This document shows positions 56,343 through 64,000 of a stretch of 64,000 nucleotides of DNA, one piece after another. The stretch covers positions 372,001 through 436,000 of the forward strand of contig NZ_VCDK01000005.1 of assembly GCF_007995215.1 (NCBI RefSeq). The letters are read 5' to 3'. The translations under genes and the position numbers were made by a program. Numbering within the stretch: the stretch's first letter is position 1; each line of letters starts with the position of its first letter. The stretch is from Shimia ponticola (GTDB lineage: Bacteria > Pseudomonadota > Alphaproteobacteria > Rhodobacterales > Rhodobacteraceae). The notes below the pieces were generated by a model that was not told the DNA's origin, did no database searches, and saw nothing but the letters and a program-made list of their open reading frames with translations.

Positions 56343-56558
56343 TTTTAACTCCTCAGGTTCGAGGCCGTTATAGGAGCTGCAAGTTGGCCTGCGGTGTGCG
56401 CATTCGGCGGAAATCACTATCTAGAAGTATAGCGACCTCATCCTGACGCATGTGTGGGACACAACCGTCGGTCGCAAAAAAGCGGTCTGTGCCGAGAATC
56501 TTCCGCCTTAGCGTCTGGGAAAATTAGGTTTTACTGAAAGAAGCCGAATTTCGTCGTT

Positions 56559-57557
56559 CTATGATTTCGCTGTCTGCCTTGCGACCTGCGGTGTCATTCC
56601 GGTCCATCCGTGAAAGGCCCGATAGAAGCTGTTGGGGTCGCGGAACGCGAGGAGGTGGCTGATCTCTTCGATTCTCAGACCGTGTTGCGACAGATAGTGA
56701 AGCGCAAGTTTGTGGCGTGTCTCTGTGAGGACCGCATTGAATGATGTGCCTTCGGTTTTCAGATGTCGTTGAAGGCTGCGCTTTGAGGTTTGAAGGCGCT
56801 CGCAGGCGGCCTCAATCGTGGCAAGCCCGCCCGGCAAAAGCTCTAGCAGCACACCTTGCACCCGAGCCGCGTGGGTCAATTGATCAAGGACGGCGTCCAG
56901 TTGCAGCCGCAGGCCCGGCTCGAAGTAGCGCCACTGGTCGGCATTCTCGCTCATCAACCGCCGCGACGCGTCTTGATGGCTGAGTGCGATTTCAAGGATC
57001 GGCCCGAGACGAATGTCGCATCCCGCATAGTAAGTCGCGTCTTCGAACGAATGGCTGTCGGGGTGCATGGTGATCCACAGCGGGCGGATGGCAGATCCCG
57101 AACAGGTACGGATCATTTCAAGAAGAAAGCCGATTTCAGTCGGTTGCATGCTGGACGGCAGAGGGGCGTCGATATCGGGGCTGCGCACAGACAGGATCAC
57201 GGCATCCGGCGTCCGGCGAAGGTCAAGCCGATAGGGGCCGACGATCGGCTTGAAGATCGCCAGGCGCTCGAGGCCCGTTGTCACATCTGGGCTGCAAGCG
57301 AAGGCAAAGATTTGCGGTGTGAAAGGCCCATTCGTCATGCGCCGACCCAATTCGATCGACATCTTTGCGGGACCAACCAGATCAAAGGCGGCGTTCCAGG
57401 CGGCAAAGGTTTGTTGTGCCGAGAAACCACGCCCTTCATCCGTCAGGTACGCTTGGGGCAGGCGAGCATGACGCAAGAGCGTTTCCACCTCGACACCAAT
57501 CATCGCACAGAGCGCGCGCAATTGGCCCATGCCTTTGTAGCGGATTGCTTTGTCCAT
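56559..57557 (-). CDS. AraC-family transcriptional regulator
   Basis: ATG 57557 gives 332 residues with GGAGG 5 bases upstream; the alternative start 57578 is less likely. An N-terminal arabinose-binding-type domain (Pfam Arabinose_bd, as in OruR-type regulators) is followed by a C-terminal pair of HTH motifs, RLQTSKRSLQRHL and LAFRDPNSFYRAFHGWTGMTPQVAR. It is divergent from the molybdenum hydroxylase operon across 151 bases and is its likely regulator. Confidence 0.88.
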   Translation of the reverse strand: MDKAIRYKGMGQLRALCAMIGVEVETLLRHARLPQAYLTDEGRGFSAQQTFAAWNAAFDLVGPAKMSIELGRRMTNGPFTPQIFAFACSPDVTTGLERLAIFKPIVGPYRLDLRRTPDAVILSVRSPDIDAPLPSSMQPTEIGFLLEMIRTCSGSAIRPLWITMHPDSHSFEDATYYAGCDIRLGPILEIALSHQDASRRLMSENADQWRYFEPGLRLQLDAVLDQLTHAARVQGVLLELLPGGLATIEAACERLQTSKRSLQRHLKTEGTSFNAVLTETRHKLALHYLSQHGLRIEEISHLLAFRDPNSFYRAFHGWTGMTPQVARQTAKS

Positions 57558-57708
57558 CCCGACCTCCTGCGTGATCACTTCAGCATCTCTGCGCGGGTCA
57601 CGCCAGATGGGTGGCGCGGATTGTTAGACGCTTGGCGCGATTTGCATGTTTCCCTCTCTAACTTTCAGACCTAGCTTGAGAAAGAGCCAGCAACGACAGG
57701 AGCCCGCC

Positions 57709-58170
57709 ATGAAACTGACGATCAACGGCACCGAACGCGAGGTCGACGTCGACCCCGAAATGCCTCTGCTGTGGGTCCTCAGGGATGAACTTGGCATGAC
57801 GGGCACAAAATACGGCTGCGGCATCGCGCAATGCGGGGCCTGCACGGTGCATCTTGACGGGCTTGCTGTCCGGTCATGTCAGGTGCCGGTTGCCGAGGCC
57901 GCGGCCAGCAACATCACAACCATCGAAGGGCTGGGTACACCAGACGCGATGCATGCGGTGCAGGCTGCATGGGTCGAACATCAGGTGGCACAATGTGGCT
58001 ACTGCCAATCCGGACAGATCATGCAGGCGGCATCGTTGCTGGAGGTGAACCCCGACCCAACAGACGAGGACATCGACAACGCGATGTCCGGAAACCTGTG
58101 TCGGTGCGGAACCTACGTGCGCATCCGAGCGGCTGTGAAGACCGCCGCCAAAACCCTTCAGGAGGCGTAA
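57709..58170 (+). CDS. Molybdenum hydroxylase [2Fe-2S] subunit (IorA-like)
   Basis: ATG 57709 gives 153 residues with AGGAG upstream. The plant-type ferredoxin cluster has C37, C42, C45 and C57 (CGIAQCGAC...C). The second helical [2Fe-2S] domain has CGYCQSGQ and NLCRCG. It passes electrons from the molybdenum cofactor in the next subunit. Small-subunit form and the missing FAD subunit point to the isoquinoline 1-oxidoreductase/aldehyde dehydrogenase class, which feeds electrons to cytochrome c. Confidence 0.92.
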   Translation: MKLTINGTEREVDVDPEMPLLWVLRDELGMTGTKYGCGIAQCGACTVHLDGLAVRSCQVPVAEAAASNITTIEGLGTPDAMHAVQAAWVEHQVAQCGYCQSGQIMQAASLLEVNPDPTDEDIDNAMSGNLCRCGTYVRIRAAVKTAAKTLQEA

Positions 58171-58172
58171 GA

Positions 58173-60410
58173 ATGGGACGTTTGAAAACCCTCACCCGTC
58201 GCGCGTTCCTGATTGGGTCTGTGGCAGTGACCGGCGGCGTTGCCTTTGGCGCGTATATCGTCGGGCGCGATCCTGAAAACCCGCTGCTCGCTGGGCTTGG
58301 GGACGGCGAAGCTGCGATCACGCCATTCGTGAAGATTACGTCTGAGGGCGTCACCCTGATCACGCCTCATGCGGATGTGGGACAGGGTGTCTATCATGCG
58401 CAGGCGTTGTTGATAGCCGAGGAGATGGACCTTGACCTCGGGCAGTTCGAGGTTTCCCCCGGCGAACCATCAGCGGCCTATTGGAACACCGCGATGGCCG
58501 AAGAGGCGGTCCCGTTTAAGTCGACAGATGAAAGCTTTGCCGCCGAGACCATGCGCAGTGTCATGGGCGGCGTGTTCAAGGTGTTCGGCGTCCAAGGGAC
58601 CGGCGGGTCCAGCTCGATGCCGGACAGCTTTGTCAAACTCCGCGAGGCCGGTGCGGTCGCGCGTGAGACGTTGAAAGCGGCGGCGGCGGCGCGGACGGGT
58701 GTGCCTGTGGGCGACCTGACGACAGCGTCGGGTGAAGTGCGGCTGCCGGACGCAAGCACGATTGCCTACACAGATCTGGCGACAGACGCGGCAGGGATCG
58801 AACCTGTTCGGTCTGTCACTCTGCGCGACCCTTCTGAATGGCGGCTGGTCGGCAAACCGACACAAAGGTTGGATATTGTCGGCAAATCCACAGGGACGAC
58901 GCCTTATGGGATCGACCTTCAGATTCCCGGGATGGTGCATGCAACGGTCAAGATGAACCCGCGTCGCGGCCCAATGAATGGCTATGACGCAAGCGCGGCA
59001 GAGGGCATGCGCGGCGTTGAAAAGATCATCCCAGTGCGCAACGGCGTTGCGGTTGTAGCCAGCAACACATGGTATGCCATTCAGGCTGCCAACGCGATCG
59101 AGTTCGATTGGGGGGCGTCACCTTATCCACCCGAGCAGGATCAGCATTGGGCCGAGGTAGACGCGTCCTTTACCGAAGAGCGCCTGAACATGGAGTGGCG
59201 ACATGACGGAGACGTCGACGCCGCGCTGAATGGCGCCGAGGTCATCAGTGCCGAATATCGCGCGCCCTATGTTGCGCACCAACCGCTGGAACCGCTGAAC
59301 GCCATTGTGCGCGTCGATGAAAACGGGGCCGAAGTCTGGGCGAACCATCAGTTGCCCGGTTTCCTGAAAATGCAGGTCGCCGGTGTCGCCGGGATCGAGG
59401 CGGATCAGGTCACATTCCACAACCAGTATGGCGGCGGGTCATTTGGGCATCGGCTGGAGTTCGAGAATATCACTCTGGCGACCGAGATCGCGATGCAGAT
59501 GCCGGGTGTTCCGGTCAAGCTGACCTTCAGCCGGGAAGAGGATTTCTGTCAGGACTTTGGCCGTCAGATCGGTGCCGCGCGTGCGAAGGGCGTTGTAAAG
59601 GACGGAAAGGTTGAGGCGTTTGATCTGCAGATTGCCACAACCTCGGCGGTGGCGTCGCAGGGCGGGCGGATGGGTCTTCCTGTGGGTGGTCCGGATACGC
59701 AGATCAGTGCTGGCGCGTGGAACAACCCCTATGACATCCCGAACCAGCGCCACCGCGCCTATCTGGTGCCGGAATTGGCACCGGTCAGTTCGTGGCGTTC
59801 GGTTGGGGCCTCAGGCGCGGGGTTCTTCAACGAAGGGCCGCTGGACGAGATGATCCTTGCCGCCGGTGGCGACCCGCTGGAGGAACGCATCCGCATGTGT
59901 ACCCACGATGACGCGCGCAAAGTGCTCGAGGCCGTGCGCGAGATGTCTGGCTGGGGGTCGGACCTAGGCCCGAACCGCGGGCGCGGTGTTGCCTTCGTGA
60001 ACAGCTTCGGTGTGCCGACGGCAGAGGTGATCGAAGTCACGATGACCGACTGGGGCATCAAGATCGACAAGGTTTTTGTCGCGCTGGATGTGGGCACGAT
60101 CATCGACCCGGATAACTTTGAAAACCACGTTCAGGGTGGCGTCGTCTTTGGGTTAGGTCATGCGATCAACTCGGAACTGACCTATTCGGACGGTATTGCC
60201 GAGCAGACGAACTATCACGCGGCAGAGGGCATGCGGCTGTATCAGACGCCGGAGATCCATGTGCGCGGGTTGGAGAATGCCGAAAAGATCAGGGGTGTGG
60301 GCGAGCCGCCTATCCCGCCCGCTGCGCCTGCACTGGCTAACGCGATCTTTGCGGCCACCGGTCAGCGACTTCGCGAGATGCCGTTCAACAAGTTCATTGA
60401 TTTCGTGTGA
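58173..60410 (+). CDS. Molybdopterin-binding hydroxylase subunit (IorB-like)
   Basis: ATG 58173 gives 745 residues; the open frame from 57876 is not real because it overlaps the IorA gene. A twin-arginine leader TRRAFLIGS is at residues 9-17, so the complex is exported folded. Molybdopterin-contact segments (GGGSFGHR, RSVGASGAGFFNEG) are present and the catalytic Glu of the family is E711 in GVGEPPIPP. The oxidised substrate (aldehyde or N-heterocycle) cannot be told. No maturation factor of the XdhC/CoxI type lies beside it. Confidence 0.92.
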   Translation: MGRLKTLTRRAFLIGSVAVTGGVAFGAYIVGRDPENPLLAGLGDGEAAITPFVKITSEGVTLITPHADVGQGVYHAQALLIAEEMDLDLGQFEVSPGEPSAAYWNTAMAEEAVPFKSTDESFAAETMRSVMGGVFKVFGVQGTGGSSSMPDSFVKLREAGAVARETLKAAAAARTGVPVGDLTTASGEVRLPDASTIAYTDLATDAAGIEPVRSVTLRDPSEWRLVGKPTQRLDIVGKSTGTTPYGIDLQIPGMVHATVKMNPRRGPMNGYDASAAEGMRGVEKIIPVRNGVAVVASNTWYAIQAANAIEFDWGASPYPPEQDQHWAEVDASFTEERLNMEWRHDGDVDAALNGAEVISAEYRAPYVAHQPLEPLNAIVRVDENGAEVWANHQLPGFLKMQVAGVAGIEADQVTFHNQYGGGSFGHRLEFENITLATEIAMQMPGVPVKLTFSREEDFCQDFGRQIGAARAKGVVKDGKVEAFDLQIATTSAVASQGGRMGLPVGGPDTQISAGAWNNPYDIPNQRHRAYLVPELAPVSSWRSVGASGAGFFNEGPLDEMILAAGGDPLEERIRMCTHDDARKVLEAVREMSGWGSDLGPNRGRGVAFVNSFGVPTAEVIEVTMTDWGIKIDKVFVALDVGTIIDPDNFENHVQGGVVFGLGHAINSELTYSDGIAEQTNYHAAEGMRLYQTPEIHVRGLENAEKIRGVGEPPIPPAAPALANAIFAATGQRLREMPFNKFIDFV

Positions 60411-60419
60411 GTTGGAGCA

Positions 60420-61028
60420 ATGAAGAAACTGATTTTCGCTCTGATCCTGACCCCTTTGGCGGCCTTTGCAGAAGGTGAAACCGTCGCGATCAACCCGCCT
60501 GTGTCGGCGACGACCGAGGAAGGTCTGGCGGCGTGGGGACGGATTTATGAGGTGGCCAGCCACCCGCGCTGTTCCAACTGCCATGTCGGTGCGGATGGGT
60601 ATCCGATGTGGTCAGGGCCAAGCTATGGCAAGACGCGCCGCCATGGGATGAACATCAATGCGGGTGAAAGCCGGGTCGGCGCGGAGACCGTGCCTTGTGC
60701 AACCTGTCACTACGCCCGGTTCGAGGGCGCGAATGACGCGCCGCACATGGCCCCGCAAGTTGCGATGGACTGGATGCTACCACCTGCCGAGGCGGAGTGG
60801 TTCGGGAAATCCTCGGTCGAGATTTGCAATCAGCTACGTGATCCGGAGCGGAATGGCGGGCGCGATTTCCGCGCGCTGGCATCGCATCTGGATCACGACC
60901 TGATCCTGCATTGGGCTTGGACGCCGGGCGGCGGGAGAGAGCCTGCACCATATTCGTTGCAAGAGCATGTGAACGATGTGCTGGTCTGGGGCGTTTCCGG
61001 GTATCCATGTGAAGGAGATACGCAATGA
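60420..61028 (+). CDS. Exported diheme cytochrome c-like protein
   Basis: The 202-residue protein has a signal peptide (residues 1-17, ending AFA) and two haem c motifs, CSNCH (C51/C54/H55) and CATCH (C93/C96/H97). Both lie in the first half; the C-terminal part (about residues 110-202) has no haem motif and is rich in Trp and acidic residues. It follows IorB by 9 bases and is the probable periplasmic electron acceptor for the hydroxylase. Confidence 0.87.
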   Translation: MKKLIFALILTPLAAFAEGETVAINPPVSATTEEGLAAWGRIYEVASHPRCSNCHVGADGYPMWSGPSYGKTRRHGMNINAGESRVGAETVPCATCHYARFEGANDAPHMAPQVAMDWMLPPAEAEWFGKSSVEICNQLRDPERNGGRDFRALASHLDHDLILHWAWTPGGGREPAPYSLQEHVNDVLVWGVSGYPCEGDTQ

Positions 61029-61375
61029 CATCCTCGCGCGCAGCACGTCTGGCCATCTTTGGTCTGGGCCTATCGGTCTTGTTTCACCTCGTTGCAGCGG
61101 TGATGGTCGGGTTTTCCCAGACACTGATCCCGATGTTTTTGGCTGTCGTGATCTACCCCGCTCTGATGATTGGTCTGGCTGATGACCGTCGCTGGGTGGC
61201 GTGGATTGGGTTTATCCTGCTTCCCATCGGTATGATCGGCGCGATCTGGACGGCGAGCGGGCTGGTCGGTGCTGTTGCCACGATGTTCTGGCTGATTGCG
61301 GCGGCGGATGCTGTGGCGATTGTCGGATTGTTTGGGGTGTTGTGGAATGGTGCCAAGGGAAAATCCATAGCATGA
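61025..61375 (+). CDS. Four-helix membrane protein of the hydroxylase operon
   Basis: The 116-residue protein has four hydrophobic segments (about residues 10-30, 34-51, 58-76 and 80-106) and no catalytic motif that I recognise. It overlaps the cytochrome gene by 4 bases, so it is probably co-expressed. It could anchor the cytochrome or relate to quinone or cytochrome reduction, but nothing in the sequence shows this. Confidence 0.7.
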   Translation: MTSSRAARLAIFGLGLSVLFHLVAAVMVGFSQTLIPMFLAVVIYPALMIGLADDRRWVAWIGFILLPIGMIGAIWTASGLVGAVATMFWLIAAADAVAIVGLFGVLWNGAKGKSIA

Positions 61376-61528
61376 TTGGCGCCGGCTTCGCGCCACCCTA
61401 CGAACCGGCTTGGAACCAGCATCATTTCATTCCGCGTCTGAATCACTTGCGTTCTGCCGACTTTCCCCCTATCTGACGCTCAACAGCGGCGCGCTGGGGT
61501 CCAAACCCAGTGCCCACCGGATCGACGA

Positions 61529-61552
61529 ACGGGCCCGCTGGCCCGTTTTTTT
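61529..61552 (+). terminator. Terminator-like hairpin before rimP
   Basis: ACGGGCC (61529-61535) pairs perfectly with GGCCCGT (61540-61546) around CGCT, followed by seven T. It may end the hydroxylase operon or act in the rimP-nusA leader. It sits only 18 bases before the rimP start, so the next operon's promoter must be either upstream of it or read through. Confidence 0.85.
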
Positions 61553-61569
61553 GTTTTTGGAGGCCACCC

Positions 61570-62160
61570 ATGGCTGACATGATCGCCAAGGCGGCGATGG
61601 ACCAGCGCATTCGCGAGATTATCGAACCCACCGTTGAAGGTATGGGGTTTGAAATTGTGCGGATTCGGTTGCAGGGCGGGAACACGCCCCTGCTCCAGAT
61701 CATGGCGCAGAAGGCGGACGGCACTATCGAAGTTGACGAGTGCGCGCAGATTTCGACGGCTGTCAGTGCTGTGCTGGATGTCGAGGATCCAATTCTGGAT
61801 GCCTACACTTTGGAAGTGTCTTCGCCGGGGATCGACCGGCCGCTCACGCGGCTCAAGGACTTTGGTCAATGGGACGGCTACATTGCCAAGATCGAGACCG
61901 AAGACCTGATTGATGGACGCCGTCGCTTCAAAGGTCCGTTGCAAGGGATCGAAGGCGACGAAGTTTTGATCGAGATTGAGAACCACGGAGAGCCGGTGAC
62001 CATCGGCCTCAAATTCGACTGGCTGAGCGATGCGAAGCTGGTCCTGACAGATGACCTGATCCGCGATGTCCTGCGTGCGCGCAAGGATGCGGGTCAGATT
62101 GATGAATCGCAATTCGACGAAGTGGAACAGATCGTCGGAGACGAAGAGGGAGACGCCTGA
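61570..62160 (+). CDS. rimP: Ribosome maturation factor RimP
   Basis: ATG 61570 gives 196 residues with GGAGG 7 bases upstream; the open frame extends to 61510 through the hairpin. The N-terminal domain has [14 protein letters not shown] and EVDECAQIS, and the [15 protein letters not shown] motif is the RimP signature. It acts in 30S maturation. The stop overlaps nusA by one base (TGATG). Acidic residues at the C-terminus are common in the group. Confidence 0.95.
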   Translation: MADMIAKAAMDQRIREIIEPTVEGMGFEIVRIRLQGGNTPLLQIMAQKADGTIEVDECAQISTAVSAVLDVEDPILDAYTLEVSSPGIDRPLTRLKDFGQWDGYIAKIETEDLIDGRRRFKGPLQGIEGDEVLIEIENHGEPVTIGLKFDWLSDAKLVLTDDLIRDVLRARKDAGQIDESQFDEVEQIVGDEEGDA

Positions 62161-63779
62161 TGGCCATTACTTCTGCCAACCAGCTGGAACTGCTGCAAAC
62201 CGCCGAGGCGGTCGCGCGCGAAAAGATGATCGACCCAAGTCTGGTCATCGAAGCGATGGAAGAATCGCTCGCGCGTGCGGCCAAGTCGCGTTACGGCGCA
62301 GAAATGGACATTCGCGTGTCCATCGACCGCAAGACCGGCATCGCGACCTTTACCCGCGTGCGCACCGTGGTCGAAGAAGAGCTGCTGGAAAACTATCAGG
62401 CTGAGTTCACGGTTGAGCAGGCCAAGCAGTACATGGACAACCCGCAGGTCGGCGATGTCTTCGAAGAGCAGGTGCCGCCGGTCGAAATGGGCCGCATCGC
62501 TGCGCAGTCGGCCAAGCAGGTCATCCTGCAGCGCGTGCGCGAAGCAGAACGTGACAAGCAATACGAAGATTTCAAGGATCGCGCAGGCACCATCATCAAC
62601 GGCGTCGTGAAGCGCGAAGAATATGGCAACGTCATCGTCGATATCGGCAGTGGCGAAGGCGTTCTGCGCCGCAACGAAAAGATCGGCCGCGAAAGCTATC
62701 GCCCGAACGACCGTATCCGCTGCTACATCAAGGATGTGCGCCGCGAACAGCGTGGGCCTCAGATCTTCTTGTCGCGGACAGCGCCAGAGTTCATGGCGGA
62801 GTTGTTCAAGATGGAAGTTCCCGAGATCTATGACGGCGTCATCGAGATCAAGGCTGTGGCCCGTGACCCCGGTTCGCGCGCGAAGATTGCCGTGATTTCC
62901 TACGACGGCGGTATCGATCCGGTCGGTGCCTGTGTGGGTATGCGCGGGAGCCGTGTGCAGGCCGTTGTGAACGAGCTTCAGGGCGAAAAGATCGACATCA
63001 TCCCATGGAACGAAGATCAGCCGACATTCCTTGTGAACGCACTGCAGCCTGCAGAAGTGTCCAAGGTTGTTCTGGATGACGAAGCCGAACGCATCGAAGT
63101 TGTTGTGCCAGACGAACAGCTTTCGCTGGCGATTGGTCGTCGCGGTCAGAACGTGCGTCTGGCGTCGCAGCTGACTGGGCTCGACATCGACATCATGACG
63201 GAGGAGGAGGAATCCCGCCGCCGTCAGGCCGAGTTCGAAGAGCGCACCAAGCTGTTCATGGATACGCTGGATCTGGACGAATTCTTTGCCCAGCTCCTCG
63301 TTGCCGAAGGCTTCACCAATCTGGAAGAGGTCGCTTACGTCGAGTTGGACGAACTGTTGGTCATTGACGGTGTGGACGAAAGCACTGCCGAAGAGCTGCA
63401 GGCGCGGGCCCGTGACTACATCGAAGCGCAGAACGCCAAGGCGATTGAAAACGCCAAAGCGATGGGTGTCGAAGACAGCCTTATTGCATTTGAAGGTCTC
63501 ACACCCCAGATGGTTGAGGCACTGGCAGAAGATGGCGTGAAAACGCTCGAAGACTTTGCCACCTGCGCAGACTGGGAATTGGCTGGTGGCTGGACGACAG
63601 TCGACGGCGAACGCCAGAAAGACGACGGTATCCTTGAGAAGTTCGACGTTGGCCTTGAAGAGGCACAGAACATGGTCATGACCGCGCGCGTCATGCTGGG
63701 CTGGGTCGATCCTGAAGAGCTGATCGCTCAGCAGGCTGAGGATGCGGAAGGTACCGAAGAAGAGGGGGCCGAAGCCTGA
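62160..63779 (+). CDS. nusA: Transcription termination/antitermination protein NusA
   Basis: The 539-residue protein has the N-terminal polymerase-binding domain (about residues 1-130), an S1 domain around GVVKREEYGNVIVDIG, two KH domains with GMRGSRVQAVVNELQGEKIDII and LAIGRRGQNVRLASQLTG, and C-terminal acidic repeats. NusA controls pausing and rho-dependent and antitermination events. It is followed closely by ylxR, the usual order rimP-nusA-ylxR-infB. Confidence 0.97.
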   Translation: MAITSANQLELLQTAEAVAREKMIDPSLVIEAMEESLARAAKSRYGAEMDIRVSIDRKTGIATFTRVRTVVEEELLENYQAEFTVEQAKQYMDNPQVGDVFEEQVPPVEMGRIAAQSAKQVILQRVREAERDKQYEDFKDRAGTIINGVVKREEYGNVIVDIGSGEGVLRRNEKIGRESYRPNDRIRCYIKDVRREQRGPQIFLSRTAPEFMAELFKMEVPEIYDGVIEIKAVARDPGSRAKIAVISYDGGIDPVGACVGMRGSRVQAVVNELQGEKIDIIPWNEDQPTFLVNALQPAEVSKVVLDDEAERIEVVVPDEQLSLAIGRRGQNVRLASQLTGLDIDIMTEEEESRRRQAEFEERTKLFMDTLDLDEFFAQLLVAEGFTNLEEVAYVELDELLVIDGVDESTAEELQARARDYIEAQNAKAIENAKAMGVEDSLIAFEGLTPQMVEALAEDGVKTLEDFATCADWELAGGWTTVDGERQKDDGILEKFDVGLEEAQNMVMTARVMLGWVDPEELIAQQAEDAEGTEEEGAEA

Positions 63780-64000
63780 CCCGAGGCGGCGCACAAAAAC
63801 AGGCCGATGGGCCTGAACGCATGTGTCTGGTGACCCGTGACAGCGGACCCAAGGATGGGTTGATCCGATTTGTCACGGGGCCGGATGGTCAGGTTGTGCC
63901 TGACCTTCTGGGCAAATTGCCTGGGCGCGGTTACTATGTGAGTGCGCGCCGGTCGGTTCTGGAAGAGGCGGTCAAGAAACGGGTGTTTGCCCGTGGGGCC
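63776..64000 (+). CDS. YlxR-family RNA-binding protein (3' end outside window)
   Basis: The frame after nusA encodes TRGGAQKQADGPERMCLVTRD and continues to the right edge; the PERxCxVT and LPGRGYYVSA segments identify the YlxR (DUF448) family. No ATG, GTG or TTG lies upstream of the conserved ERMC motif; the only candidate is CTG at 63776, overlapping the nusA stop (GCC TGA), with AGAGGGGG 7 bases upstream. ATG 63821 would remove conserved residues. YlxR binds RNA and is linked to RNase P in some bacteria. The gene is partial. Confidence 0.75.
   Translation, partial: MTRGGAQKQADGPERMCLVTRDSGPKDGLIRFVTGPDGQVVPDLLGKLPGRGYYVSARRSVLEEAVKKRVFARGA

Noticed and set aside
57876-58172. N-terminal extension of the IorB-like gene
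   Set aside because: It lies inside the IorA gene in another frame; ATG 58173 with a Tat leader is clearly the start.
61466-61528. Possible tRNA-like T-arm (CTGGG...CCCAG) before rimP
   Set aside because: The 7-base loop lacks TTC and no acceptor, D or anticodon arms can be built around it.
62094-63794. 566-codon open frame antisense to nusA
   Set aside because: Its residues mirror the GC-rich codon bias of NusA, which has full domain matches on the plus strand.
1-64000. CRISPR arrays, rRNA, tRNA genes and insertion sequences
   Set aside because: No direct-repeat array, rRNA signature, tRNA cloverleaf or transposase was seen on either strand.

Overview
The window looks like a chromosomal segment from an alphaproteobacterium of the Rhodobacteraceae (Roseobacter group). 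The evidence is the gene order maf-aroE-coaE-dnaQ / hemJ-rho-mnmE-mnmG-rsmG-parA-parB, two exact copies of the alphaproteobacterial parS palindrome, many protein families typical of roseobacters, and tightly packed GC-rich genes with frequent ATGA stop/start overlaps. I cannot name the genus. No rRNA, tRNA, CRISPR, prophage or intact IS element is visible; this is mostly core genome. Region 1 (1-16.3 kb) appears to be the replication origin. On its left, maf, aroE, coaE and dnaQ are transcribed leftward, followed by secB, fxsA, a Tim44-like protein, mltA and smr. A gene-free stretch at 6077-6491 has several DnaA-box-like 9-mers and an AT-rich tract, and is the likely oriC. On its right, hemJ, rho, mnmE, mnmG, rsmG, parA and parB run rightward, with parS sites inside the first codons of mnmG and rsmG. 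The opposing hemW-rdgB-rph block follows. Region 2 (16.3-28 kb) holds hrcA-grpE (heat shock), mutS, the malic enzyme maeB, an exported MsrA, a class IV aminotransferase coupled to a sulfotransferase-like gene, an SCP2 protein, a Sel1 protein and argG. Region 3 (28-41 kb) is a mostly rightward series: a membrane protein, ilvA, a PP2C phosphatase, Hsp33 between two Nudix genes, CCA nucleotidyltransferase, a LysE exporter, two coupled ABC half-transporters, a TrmA/RlmD-type RNA methyltransferase and a single-domain bacterial sodium channel. Region 4 (41-49.5 kb) has two L,D-transpeptidases around a CAP-domain lipoprotein, a small exported protein with a strong ribosome site and terminator, ferrochelatase, a methyltransferase, a ComF-type phosphoribosyltransferase, glutaredoxin, a carbon-nitrogen hydrolase, a MarR regulator, ubiG and proline iminopeptidase. 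Region 5 (49.6-61.4 kb) is accessory metabolism. A complete peptide/opine-type ABC importer is interrupted by an inverted-repeat element between its second permease and its ATPase. After it come a 1-Cys peroxiredoxin and an AraC regulator divergent from a molybdenum hydroxylase operon (IorA/IorB-like, diheme cytochrome, small membrane protein). Region 6 (61.5 kb to the end) is the rimP-nusA-ylxR transcription/translation operon, preceded by a terminator-like hairpin; ylxR appears to start at CTG.
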